A program made the position numbers and the translations under genes. Below are positions 31,034 through 39,226 of a stretch of DNA of 64,000 nucleotides, in pieces. The notes beneath the pieces were generated by a model. The model saw only the letters and a program-made list of their open reading frames with translations. It was not told the DNA's origin and made no database searches. The stretch's first letter is position 1. Each line of letters begins with the position of its first letter. The stretch is taken from the NCBI RefSeq assembly GCF_011516945.1, contig NZ_WOTH01000004.1, positions 98,787 to 162,786 of the forward strand, written 5' to 3'. This stretch comes from Acetobacter estunensis. GTDB taxonomy: Bacteria; Pseudomonadota; Alphaproteobacteria; Acetobacterales; Acetobacteraceae.

Positions 31034-31288
31034 ATGGTCATGAGCGCAAAGGAAACCCTTCGCAAGCTGACACCCGAAGACGTGCAGGAACTGGCGGCGC
31101 ATATCGAGAAGTCGGTGCGCAAGCACGGTGAAGAACTGCACGAAAAGCTGCGCGAGCATCTGGCGGAAGCCAAGGGTGAAGTGACGGTCCACGAAAAAGT
31201 GGTTCCCACGAAGTGCAAGGTTGTTGGATTTCTGATTCTCGCGGCTGCGTCCGCCGTCAGCTATTTCCTTGGCCGCAAGGCCGCCTGA
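31034..31288 (+). CDS. Small helical protein with C-terminal membrane anchor
   Basis: About 84 residues: a charged helical region (TPEDVQELAAHIEKSVRKHG, then EELHEKLREHLAEAKGE) followed by a hydrophobic segment ending FLGRKAA. The layout resembles DUF883/YqjD tail-anchored proteins, as with the protein at 23193, but no firm motif was recognised. AGGAG at 31025-31029 serves ATG 31034 or 31040. It is followed 24 bases later by the DUF1269 gene and probably shares a transcript with it. Confidence 0.65.
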   Translation: MVMSAKETLRKLTPEDVQELAAHIEKSVRKHGEELHEKLREHLAEAKGEVTVHEKVVPTKCKVVGFLILAAASAVSYFLGRKAA

Positions 31289-31312
31289 GGCAGACCGCAA
31301 GGATATTCGATT

Positions 31313-31837
31313 ATGAGTACACTCGTCGTTGTCGGCTTCGACAGCATTGATGGCGCTAAGAGCGCGCTGGGCGAATGCCGCGAGCTTGAGAAGGAATATC
31401 TGCTGGATCTGGAGGACGCGGTTGTCGTCCGGCGGACGCAGGACGGCAAGGTGCATCTCGACCAGAGCATCAATCTGGAAAAGGTGGGCGCCTCATGGGG
31501 ACTGCTCTCGGGCGGTTTTTGGGGCGCGTTGGTGGGGCTTTTGTTCCTCAACCCTCTAGCCGGATTCATTGTCGGGTCGCTGGCCGGTGCGGGAATTGGC
31601 GCGCTGGACGGCAAGTTCAGCGACTATGGCATTGATGACGGGTTCATCAAGCAGCTTGGCGACACCCTGACGCCGAACACGTCGGCGCTGTTCATCCTGA
31701 TCCGCAAGGCGGAGCCGGAAAAGGTGATCGCGCATCTGTCCGAACTGAAGGGACATGCGAAGATTCTCCAGACTTCGCTGTCGCCGGAAGCCGAAGACAA
31801 GCTGCGCAAGGCACTGGGTCAGGCCGCGCAGGCCTGA
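31313..31837 (+). CDS. DUF1269 family membrane protein
   Basis: The 174-residue product has the DUF1269 layout: an N-terminal ferredoxin-like part (LVVVGFDSIDGAKSALGECRELEKE), a glycine-rich double membrane segment (GLLSGGFWGALVGLLFLNPLAG, shown only in part) and a second domain ending in an amphipathic helix. Function is unknown. Members are common beside envelope and acid-stress genes. A terminator follows. Confidence 0.88.
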   Translation: MSTLVVVGFDSIDGAKSALGECRELEKEYLLDLEDAVVVRRTQDGKVHLDQSINLEKVGASWGLLSGGFWGALVGLLFLNPLAGFIVGSLAGAGIGALDGKFSDYGIDDGFIKQLGDTLTPNTSALFILIRKAEPEKVIAHLSELKGHAKILQTSLSPEAEDKLRKALGQAAQA

Positions 31838-31883
31838 TACGTCTGCACGCTGGACACAGCCGGTCGCCCGCGGCCACACTTGG

Positions 31884-31910
31884 AAAGCCCCGTCTTGTGC
31901 GGGGCTTTTT
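31884..31910 (+). terminator. Intrinsic terminator after the DUF1269 gene
   Basis: A perfect 9-bp stem AAAGCCCCG (31884-31892) with 31900-31908, loop TCTTGTG, ending in five T. Confidence 0.92.
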
Positions 31911-31933
31911 CCTTGTCGGGAGTGAGGGTTTCC

Positions 31934-32122
31934 ATGCGTCTTCTTATTTCTCTTTTTCTGCCGTGGCTGACGTTCTTCACCATTGGACGACCGATTGCCG
32001 GTTTCGTTTGTCTTTTTCTTCAGATCACTGTGCTTGGCTGGATTCCTGCCACGATCTGGGCCGTATATGCGCTCAGTCAGTACAAAACGGATGAGAAACT
32101 GAGGCGCGCCGGTCTGACCTGA
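31934..32122 (+). CDS. Pmp3/YqaE-like small membrane protein
   Basis: A 62-residue protein with two hydrophobic segments (LLISLFLPWLTFF and FLQITVLGWIPATIWAVYAL) and a charged tail, matching the Pmp3/YqaE (UPF0057) layout in which the second helix ends in GxxPxxxxAxY. Homologues affect membrane potential and salt tolerance. ATG 31934 is preferred over an upstream in-frame ATG lying inside the terminator before it. Confidence 0.72.
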   Translation: MRLLISLFLPWLTFFTIGRPIAGFVCLFLQITVLGWIPATIWAVYALSQYKTDEKLRRAGLT

Positions 32123-32149
32123 GCCTCAGGCTAAGAAAGGGAGAGAGGT

Positions 32150-33466
32150 GTGAGAAACAGGCAGGGTGGAGCGATTATCGGTCGACGGCTGTTCGGGCTT
32201 TCGATGCTGGGCACGGGCCTGACGGGTATTGTGCGCTCGGCGTTCGCAACAGACCCGGCGACACCTCCTCCTGCCCCCATTCCCAAGGCCGCTCTTCCCA
32301 AAAGTTCGCCCGAGAAAGCCGCACGTCGTGCCGATGGGCAGCGGGTGCTGTGCTATGTCGGCGGTTACACCAAGCATGGTCCAGCCGACACGAACGCGCA
32401 GGGCATCACACTGTTCGAGATGAACACGCAGACGGGCGTGCTCACGCAACTGGGCAAGCCCACTCCCACGGATAACCCGTCTTTTCTCGCCTTGTCGCCC
32501 GATGGACGTTTTCTCTACTGCGTGAATGAAGTGAACGATTTCGGCGGCCAGCAGAGCGGGAGCACCACGGCGTTTTCCATCGATTCGCATACGGGTGTGC
32601 TCACGCAACTGAACGCCGTCGCCACCGGGGGAGCGGATCCCGCGCATCTGAGCGTATATCCGTCGGGGCGTTATCTTCTGGTGGCCAACTACACTGGAGG
32701 CAGTGCGGCCGTCATCCGTATCCAGCCCGATGGCAGTCTGGGCGAACTGGCCGATCTTGTTCACAACACGGGACCGAAGCGGCCGGAGCGCGCGCAGGAT
32801 AATCCCCCCGGAAATTATGCCGTCAGCGATCATTCCGGCTCGCACGTGCATATGATTCAGGCGGATAGGACGGGTAATTTCATTGTCGCGTGCGACGCCG
32901 GGCTGGACCGCGTCTATGTCTGGAAGCTTGATGAGGACGAGGGCCTTCTTGTCCCGGCCGAGACGCCGTTTTTCGATATGGAGCCGGGTTCTGCACCCCG
33001 TCATTTCTGTTTCAGTCTGGACGGAAAGGTTATCTACATTCTGGGCGAACAGGATTCGCGCGTGGTGGTGGCTGATTACGATCCCGAGACCGGCAACATA
33101 TCCATGCGGCAGACCGTGGCGACGGTCACGGCCCGTTTCCGGGGCAGCACGCTGGCCGCTGAGATCATGCTGCATCCCGATGGGAAGTTTCTCTACGTGA
33201 CCAATCGTCTGGGCGATTCCGTCGCCTGCTTCAAGGTGATGAAGGACGGGTCTCTGGAACTATTCGATGAGGTCTGGGAGCGGGGAGATTATGGGCGGGC
33301 GCTGGCCTTCGATCCCACGCGGCAGTTCATGTTCATTGCCAATCAGCGTAGCGATTCGATCACGTCATGGAAGGTGAATCGGGAAACAGGCGCTCTGGAG
33401 TTTACGTGGAACTTCACACCCATTGGCACACCGAGCGCGTTTGCGTTTCTGACGCTGGAGGGGTGA
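32150..33466 (+). CDS. Exported 6-phosphogluconolactonase-like beta-propeller
   Basis: The 438-residue product belongs to the YbhE/cycloisomerase-2 lactonase family: seven propeller repeats with LSPDGRFLYCVNE, YPSGRYLLVANY, HPDGKFLYVTNR. The N-terminus has a twin-arginine-like signal (GRRLFGLSMLG, then a hydrophobic stretch ending SAFA) and a proline-rich linker, so the enzyme is probably exported. A periplasmic sugar lactonase fits acetic acid bacteria, whose membrane dehydrogenases make lactones in the periplasm. The start is GTG 32150 after AAAGGGAGAGAG. A lactone substrate is likely; which one is unknown. Confidence 0.8.
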   Translation: MRNRQGGAIIGRRLFGLSMLGTGLTGIVRSAFATDPATPPPAPIPKAALPKSSPEKAARRADGQRVLCYVGGYTKHGPADTNAQGITLFEMNTQTGVLTQLGKPTPTDNPSFLALSPDGRFLYCVNEVNDFGGQQSGSTTAFSIDSHTGVLTQLNAVATGGADPAHLSVYPSGRYLLVANYTGGSAAVIRIQPDGSLGELADLVHNTGPKRPERAQDNPPGNYAVSDHSGSHVHMIQADRTGNFIVACDAGLDRVYVWKLDEDEGLLVPAETPFFDMEPGSAPRHFCFSLDGKVIYILGEQDSRVVVADYDPETGNISMRQTVATVTARFRGSTLAAEIMLHPDGKFLYVTNRLGDSVACFKVMKDGSLELFDEVWERGDYGRALAFDPTRQFMFIANQRSDSITSWKVNRETGALEFTWNFTPIGTPSAFAFLTLEG

Positions 33467-33489
33467 GAGCGGGTGGCGGCTGTTCTCCG

Positions 33490-33720
33490 TCTTGAAAAGT
33501 GACAGTTGTCCGCTGCAATCACGGTGGTTGTTCTAACTGTATTTTTTGCCAGAACGTCAGGTATGGGTGCGTCGATTATTTTCAGCGGAATGTTTTCGGC
33601 AAAAGACACTGTTGCCGAAGAGTCTGGCGCTTGCACGTAAAGCCCGCATGTTGACGGGGCGCGTTGGTCATTTGAGGCAGCGGAGGTTGTCGTGCAGGGC
33701 CACGATCAACTGATCTTTCC
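33490..33720 (-). pseudogene. Decayed fragment of a second hldE (3' cytidylyltransferase part)
   Basis: Minus-strand sequence matches the C-terminal third of the intact hldE downstream (about 34960-35200) at both DNA and protein level. Readable pieces are DQLIVALHDN, then LK followed by a stop, PTRPVN, and after a frameshift VSFAENIPLKIIDAPIPDVL and VIAADN. The intact gene has DRLIVALNDD, LKGPTRPVN, VSFAEDTPLETIRALLPDVL and VIAAGG. At DNA level a 33-base stretch around 33651-33683 matches about 28 positions. The fragment has a stop, a frameshift and deletions, so it is non-functional. Confidence 0.85.
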
Positions 33721-33851
33721 TGCTTTTGAACGGGCTGTTTTAGGAGCCGGTAGGCAAAGGTCGAAGAGAAATTTTATGTCTGAATACGGCGGATTCGAAA
33801 GTTCGATGCATGGGGATCGGAATGAAAACCCGTCGTATTCAGATGCAAGAA

Positions 33852-33874
33852 GTCCATCAGGGGTCCTGATGGAC
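33852..33874 (-). terminator. Hairpin, probable weak terminator for the GT25 gene
   Basis: A perfect 10-bp stem (GTCCATCAGG with CCTGATGGAC) and 3-base loop. On the minus strand it is followed by TTCTT. It lies 38 bases beyond the GT25 stop codon. Confidence 0.5.
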
Positions 33875-33912
33875 GTTTGAAATGGTCTCTAAGACAATAT
33901 GTGTCGGTGATA

Positions 33913-34641
33913 TCAGGAATGTTCTGTAATTGTTGACACGCTCTTGTCGTTTTTGCTGATGCAGAGGGGTGGAAAGCTGGAATAGGCCATCATGTCTTTA
34001 TAATGGTGGGACATGATGTTATCCAAAGCCAAATTGGTAATCACGCGGTTGAGGCCGAGCTGAAAATAACTGCATTCGCGAATTGGAATACAGGTGTTCA
34101 TGAGTGTCTGGGCCCCCTTCGGCGAAATGGAATAGCCACAGATTCCAAACGTCTGGAAAAGTCGAAACGGACGACTGGACATATCCATTTCAATGAAATG
34201 TTCCGCGTTTTCTTTCAAACTGGTTTCATTGAAATTGATCACGCATGGAGAAATGCCGGGGATAAGGTCAATAGTAAGTGTGGTATCGTAATTGTTGCCC
34301 CACAAGATGATGTCCCAATCTGAGGGCAAAGACTGAAGAACCCGTTCGGATTCAGCGATGAAATTACGGCATGTAATGGCGTCATCTTCGAAAATCGTGG
34401 TGCTTGTTGCGTGTTCGGCCACGGCATTCCACAGGAGAAGATGAGATAGGGCGCTTCCAAGAGCGCCGCGAGTGTAATGGGGCGTGCCTTCCAGAATGCC
34501 TTGTGCCTTTAATTCGTCCATATTCAACATTTTGCCGTCAATGGCACTAAAGCGTTGAAGGTGAGGAATATGAGCATTATTGCGAAGGAATTCTTCACGG
34601 CGGCCCGTGTCACAATCCCTGTTGATATAAATGTATTTCAT
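33913..34641 (-). CDS. Glycosyltransferase family 25 (LPS-type)
   Basis: A 242-residue protein with the GT25 pattern: MKYIYINRDCDTGRREEF at the start, the FSAIDGK segment, GALGSALSHLLLWN, and the acidic FEDDA motif. Family members add sugars to LPS core or O-antigen. ATG 34641 gives the family start, with AAGAG seven bases upstream; the frame is open 50 codons further. It is AT-rich compared with hldE and gmk. It lies between the intact hldE and a decayed hldE fragment, which suggests it arrived by a recombination that used hldE as the anchor. Confidence 0.85.
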   Translation of the reverse strand: MKYIYINRDCDTGRREEFLRNNAHIPHLQRFSAIDGKMLNMDELKAQGILEGTPHYTRGALGSALSHLLLWNAVAEHATSTTIFEDDAITCRNFIAESERVLQSLPSDWDIILWGNNYDTTLTIDLIPGISPCVINFNETSLKENAEHFIEMDMSSRPFRLFQTFGICGYSISPKGAQTLMNTCIPIRECSYFQLGLNRVITNLALDNIMSHHYKDMMAYSSFPPLCISKNDKSVSTITEHS

Positions 34642-34865
34642 AAACAACTCTTCGTAATCGGTGAGTGATGTTACGAAAATAGATGCGTGTTGGTTAAGAT
34701 GATGTGTCGACAGCCTGACGATAGTCGCTCTGGGTAATGATGTGTGCGATACGGCTTTCTCGACTCTGCACGCTATGCGTTCTCTAAACACGAGGGTTGG
34801 AAAGCGACATACCGTAGCGGGAATGTCCCGCGATCACACAGGGGCCGTAAGCGTATTAGCGGAAC

Positions 34866-36314
34866 TTAGTCTGTCCGAATGCGCCCGATCGTGGCCGTCG
34901 TTGAATGGCCGTCTTGAAGATCGGCCAGAAATAGACGTCCGCCTGCGGCGATCACATCGGTCGCTCCCACCACGTCTTCCGGCGCATAATCCGCGCCCTT
35001 TATCAGAACATCGGGCAGGAGCGCGCGGATCGTTTCCAATGGCGTGTCCTCGGCAAAAGACACCAGCGCATCGACATGCCGGATGGCCGTCATGACGGTT
35101 GCGCGTGACGCCAGCGTGTTGACGGGGCGTGTCGGGCCTTTGAGGCGTCGGATGCTGTCGTCGTCGTTCAGCGCCACGATCAGCCGGTCACATTCCGCGC
35201 GCGCTGCGGCCAGCAGACTGACATGGCCGGGATGTAGGATATCGAAGCAGCCATTGGTGAAGCCAACTTTAAGCCCTTGTGATTTCCAGGCTTCGACCTG
35301 CCGGAGCGCGGCATCGCGGGTGAGCAAATGGGGGGAGACTACTGGTGCGTCCTCGGCGGCCAGTTCACGCATCACCTCGTGAATGTCGGCGGTCGCCGTG
35401 CCCAGCTTGGCCACGACAACGCCCGCAGCGGCGTTGGCGACACGCATGGCTTCAGGCCACGGCATGCCTGACGCCACGCCAAGGGCCATGGTGGCGATCA
35501 CCGTGTCGCCTGCGCCGGATACATCGAACACTTCCCGCGCCCGCGCGGGGATGGCGACGGCCTCTCCACTGGCGGGAATGAGCATCATGCCTTTTTCCGA
35601 ACGGGTGGCGAGGATCACGTCCGCTTCGGCTTCTTTCATCACCTTCCGAGCTGCGCCCTCGACCTCCGCATCGGTGCTGACGGGCAGGGCGGCCGCGGTG
35701 GCCAGTTCGCGGGCATTGGGGGTGATGCAGGTTGCCCCCCGGTAGTGCCGGAAATGCGACGTTTTGGGATCGACAAAAATGGGAATACCCCGCAGGCGCG
35801 CTTCCCCGATCAGGTGATGGACGACCATGGCGTCACACACGCCCTTGCCGTAGTCAGAAAGGATCACGACATTGGCTTCGTCCAGTCGTGCGTCGATAGC
35901 GCGGCAGAGAAGCTCCGCCTCCTCGGGCTGGAGCTTGAGTCGGCTCTCTTCGTCGGCGCGGACCACCTGCTGATGGGAGGCGATGTAGCGCGTCTTGCAG
36001 ATGGTCGGGCGGCGGCGGCTTGTCACCAGCATGTCGGTCACACCCACACGCTGACGCAGTGTTTCGCGCAAGGTGAGGGCCGCGTCGTCGTCTCCCACAA
36101 GACCGATCAGGATGGCGCGCGCACCGAGGGAGAGAATGTTGCTCGCGACGTTTCCCGCCCCACCGGGCATTTCCCGCCGGTCGCGCAGGAGCAGTACCGG
36201 AACGGGGGCTTCGGGCGAAATGCGCTCCATTTCGCCGTAGAGGAATCGGTCCAGCATGACGTCACCGACGCACAGGACCGTGAGAGTCGAGAAATCCATT
36301 CCCCGATTAGGCAT
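34866..36314 (-). CDS. hldE: Bifunctional heptose 7-phosphate kinase / heptose 1-phosphate adenylyltransferase
   Basis: Makes ADP-heptose for LPS inner core. The 482-residue product has an N-terminal ribokinase-like kinase (GDVMLDRF, GGAGNVASN, and the anion hole FDVSGAGDT) and a C-terminal nucleotidyltransferase with GFTNGCFDILHPGHV and the DLQDGHSTT end. ATG 36314 overlaps the gmk end by eight bases; ATG 36299 (MDFSTL) is an alternative five residues in. It follows gmk on the minus strand. Confidence 0.97.
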   Translation of the reverse strand: MPNRGMDFSTLTVLCVGDVMLDRFLYGEMERISPEAPVPVLLLRDRREMPGGAGNVASNILSLGARAILIGLVGDDDAALTLRETLRQRVGVTDMLVTSRRRPTICKTRYIASHQQVVRADEESRLKLQPEEAELLCRAIDARLDEANVVILSDYGKGVCDAMVVHHLIGEARLRGIPIFVDPKTSHFRHYRGATCITPNARELATAAALPVSTDAEVEGAARKVMKEAEADVILATRSEKGMMLIPASGEAVAIPARAREVFDVSGAGDTVIATMALGVASGMPWPEAMRVANAAAGVVVAKLGTATADIHEVMRELAAEDAPVVSPHLLTRDAALRQVEAWKSQGLKVGFTNGCFDILHPGHVSLLAAARAECDRLIVALNDDDSIRRLKGPTRPVNTLASRATVMTAIRHVDALVSFAEDTPLETIRALLPDVLIKGADYAPEDVVGATDVIAAGGRLFLADLQDGHSTTATIGRIRTD

Positions 36315-36957
36315 CGAAACCGGTTACGAAATCGGCAAGACCGGTTTGGCGCACGGTACGCAGGCGCGCGGCGGTGAGCACGGCGCGCGCTTCCTGAATG
36401 GCGCGGTCAAGGTCCGAGTTGACGATCACATGGTCGAATTCATGCCAGTGGGAAATCTCGGCGCGGGCGGCATCCATGCGGCGTGCGATCTCTTCGGGCG
36501 CATCGGAGGCGCGGCTGTTCAGACGACGCGCCAGTTCGGGCAGGGAAGGGGGCAGCACGAACAGGCTCACTACATCCGCAGGCAGCGCCTCGCGGAACTG
36601 GCGATGCCCCTGCCAGTCGATATCGAACACCATGTCATGGCCGGAGGCGAGAGCCTCTTCCACAGGGGCGCGGGGCGTGCCGTAACCGCGTCCGAACACG
36701 GTGGCCCATTCGAGCAGTTCGCCGCGCTCGGCCATTTCGCGGAACTGGTCCATGGTGCGGAAATGATAGTGCACGCCTTCGGTCTCGCCCGGACGAGGGG
36801 CGCGGGTGGTGATGGAGACGGAATGCTTCAGCCGGGGTTCGGCGGCGCGAAGGGCGTTGGCGATGGTGGATTTTCCAGCCCCCGAGGGCGCGGAAATGAT
36901 GAAACACACGCCGCGGCGTGCGATGGACGGGGGAGTGGTCGCGGCTGTGCGGGTCAT
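36307..36957 (-). CDS. gmk: Guanylate kinase
   Basis: Phosphorylates GMP to GDP. The 216-residue product has the P-loop SAPSGAGKST about residues 22-31, the GMP-binding SITTRAPRPGE and GVHYHF segments, and the DIDWQG motif. It heads the minus-strand gmk-hldE unit, with a short overlap into hldE. The reason for the pairing with an LPS gene is not evident. Confidence 0.98.
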   Translation of the reverse strand: MTRTAATTPPSIARRGVCFIISAPSGAGKSTIANALRAAEPRLKHSVSITTRAPRPGETEGVHYHFRTMDQFREMAERGELLEWATVFGRGYGTPRAPVEEALASGHDMVFDIDWQGHRQFREALPADVVSLFVLPPSLPELARRLNSRASDAPEEIARRMDAARAEISHWHEFDHVIVNSDLDRAIQEARAVLTAARLRTVRQTGLADFVTGFDA

Positions 36958-37066
36958 GGCGGTGCGGTCGGTCTCCCTGCCGGGTCTGCTGGATGTGCTG
37001 TTTCGTCCAAGGCTGGACGGTTCATCGGTTGCGACGTTCTAGCAGGCAGGCTTTGATAGGGCGACC

Positions 37067-37879
37067 ATGAAAGCCAATACTCTCCTTATCACCGGCGCCG
37101 CCTCCGGCCTCGGTCGGGCTCTTGCCCTTCGCCACGCCCGTCCCGGCGTGACTCTCACTCTCATAGATTGCAATGCCACTGGCCTTGAGGACACCGCAGC
37201 ACTCGCGGTCGAGGCCGGGGCAAAGGCCGTCACGCATGTTCTGGACGTGAGCGAGGCGGCCCCTATGGAGGCCGCCGTGCGCGGGGCGGGGCCGCTCGAT
37301 CTGGTGATAGCCTGCGCGGGCATTACGGGCGGCACGCATCGGCGCGGTTCGGAGGTAGCGGCGACGGAATCCGCCTTTCAGGTCCGGCGGATGGTGGCGG
37401 TGAATCTCGATGGCGTGCTCAACACCGTCCTTCCGGCCATTGACGTCATGCGGGCGCAGACTCCGGATGCAAAGGGTGTGCGCGGACGAATCGCGGCCAT
37501 TGCCTCCGTTGCGGGTGTGGTGTCCTTTCCCGGCACGCCTTCCTATTGCGCGACCAAGGCAGCGGTGGACCGCTTCATGGTGGCGACCGGCGGCAACCTG
37601 AAACAGGAAGGCGTGCTGCTGTCGTCTGTGGTGTGCAGCTTCATCGACACGCCCATGGTGGCGGGCAACACGTTTCACATGCCGGGGCTGACGCGCACGG
37701 AAAAGGCTGTGGACCGGATTGTGACCGGGCTTGCGCGCAACGAGCGTCGCATCGTCTTTCCCCGCTGGATCGTGGCGGGATCGCGTTTCATGGATCTGCT
37801 GCCGCCCTCGTTGGCGGAACTGTATTACCTGCGCCAGTCGGCCGGTCAGGCCGGGACCATGCCGGAAGTCACTCCGTGA
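37067..37879 (+). CDS. Short-chain dehydrogenase/reductase
   Basis: A 270-residue classical SDR: NAD(P)-binding TGAASGLG at residues 9-16, the CAGITG segment in place of NNAG, a serine in IASVAG and the catalytic YCATK at about residues 160-164. Aspartate after the second strand (LIDCN) suggests NAD preference, which is inference. Substrate unknown. Its TGA overlaps the GTG start of the permease downstream, so the two are probably translated together. Confidence 0.88.
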   Translation: MKANTLLITGAASGLGRALALRHARPGVTLTLIDCNATGLEDTAALAVEAGAKAVTHVLDVSEAAPMEAAVRGAGPLDLVIACAGITGGTHRRGSEVAATESAFQVRRMVAVNLDGVLNTVLPAIDVMRAQTPDAKGVRGRIAAIASVAGVVSFPGTPSYCATKAAVDRFMVATGGNLKQEGVLLSSVVCSFIDTPMVAGNTFHMPGLTRTEKAVDRIVTGLARNERRIVFPRWIVAGSRFMDLLPPSLAELYYLRQSAGQAGTMPEVTP

Positions 37880-39222
37880 CGACTGGCCGTCATGGCCTGA
37901 TGGAGGACCTCTCGGCGGCCTCCGTGTGCGAGCCGGTCCCGGCCGCGCGCAAGACGATGAAGATGGACCGGGTGTTCTGGAGCCATTTCGCGCCCAATCT
38001 CGGTCCGGGCGGCTGGGTGACGGGCGCGCTGCTCGTCAGTCTCGGTCTTGATTTCCGTACCGGTGTTCTGGCGATTCTGATCGGCAATCTGGTGGGCGCT
38101 CTGCCTGTCGCGCTGGCGGCGGCCATCGGGCCGTTCACAGGGCTGACGCAGATGGAGGCGTCCCGCATGGCGCTGGGCACGCTGGGCGTGCGGCCACCGG
38201 CCTTTCTCAACTGGATCTATTGCGTGGGTTGGGACGCGGTGAACAATGTGCCGGCCGCCGCCGCTCTGGTGGCGTTTCTGGCGCTCATGGGAGCGCCGCT
38301 TCCGTTCTGGGCGGCGCTTGGAGTTCTTGTTTCCATTCAGATGGTGGCGTCGATCTATGGGCACCATGTCGTGCAGGCGCTCCAGAAATATCTCGGCGCT
38401 CTGCTGCTGGTGGTTTTTGCGCTGATCGGTGTGACGTTTGCCCTGCGTGGAGGGAGCGTCATTCACGCCGCCCATCCAGTGGGTGTGTCAACCTTTCTGC
38501 TCGCAGTGGGGATTCTTGTAAGCTTCAACCTGTCTTGGGCCACCTATTCCTCGGACTACACGCGCTATCTTCCGGCGCGCTCGGACCCGAAAGCGGTGGT
38601 GTTTCTGGCGCTGGCCGGATTGTTGCTGTCCGCCGTGCCGTTTCAGATTCTTGGATTGCTTACGGCGTCGAGCATTGCCGAGCCGTCCCCCATGGCGGTG
38701 ATCGCCAGTCTCCAGCACGCGATGGGCGCGCTCGGACCGCTGGCGCTGGCGGCGATCGCGCTGTCCTCCATCACCGGCAACTCTTTCAACGACAACACGG
38801 CGAGCTACAGTCTGATTTCAGCGGGCATTCATGTTCCGCGCGTGGCGGCGGCGATTCTCACGGCCACGTTGGGCTATGTCCTTGCGGTCGTCGGGGCGGG
38901 GCGGTATGCCGCGCTGTACACGGACTATCTTCTCGTGACGATGTACTGGATCGCGCCGTGGTGTGGGATTGTGCTGGCCGATTGGTATCTCACGGGCGGC
39001 CATTCGGCGGTGCGTGCGGATGAAGGCCATGTGCTGCGCCCGCCCGTCGGGTGGACACGCGGGGCCACGATCTTCGTGGTGACGTCCGTGCTGACGGTTG
39101 TGCTGTTCTCCACGAGTTCACTCTACACCGGGCCGGTCGCGCGGTGGCTGGGCGGCGCGGATGTTGGTTATTACGTTGGCTTTGTCGTGGCGGCGCTGTG
39201 GTATGCTGCAGGTCGCCGGTAA
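37876..39222 (+). CDS. Cytosine/purine-type permease (NCS1 family)
   Basis: A 448-residue inner-membrane protein with about twelve hydrophobic segments. The first helix region (WSHFAPNLGPGGWVTGALL), GWDAVNNVPA, the SWATYSSDYTRYLP loop and GNSFNDNTASY fit NCS1 (CodB/purine-cytosine) permeases. GTG 37876 overlaps the SDR stop (GTGA) and lies eight bases after GGAAG; ATG 37900 is an alternative. The substrate could be a nucleobase, hydantoin or related ring. Confidence 0.8.
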   Translation: MTTGRHGLMEDLSAASVCEPVPAARKTMKMDRVFWSHFAPNLGPGGWVTGALLVSLGLDFRTGVLAILIGNLVGALPVALAAAIGPFTGLTQMEASRMALGTLGVRPPAFLNWIYCVGWDAVNNVPAAAALVAFLALMGAPLPFWAALGVLVSIQMVASIYGHHVVQALQKYLGALLLVVFALIGVTFALRGGSVIHAAHPVGVSTFLLAVGILVSFNLSWATYSSDYTRYLPARSDPKAVVFLALAGLLLSAVPFQILGLLTASSIAEPSPMAVIASLQHAMGALGPLALAAIALSSITGNSFNDNTASYSLISAGIHVPRVAAAILTATLGYVLAVVGAGRYAALYTDYLLVTMYWIAPWCGIVLADWYLTGGHSAVRADEGHVLRPPVGWTRGATIFVVTSVLTVVLFSTSSLYTGPVARWLGGADVGYYVGFVVAALWYAAGRR

Positions 39223-39226
39223 AACC

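Noticed and set aside
33692..33880. 62-codon open frame on the plus strand
   Set aside because: It runs across the decayed hldE fragment and a terminator hairpin, lacks a good ribosome binding site and has no similarity.
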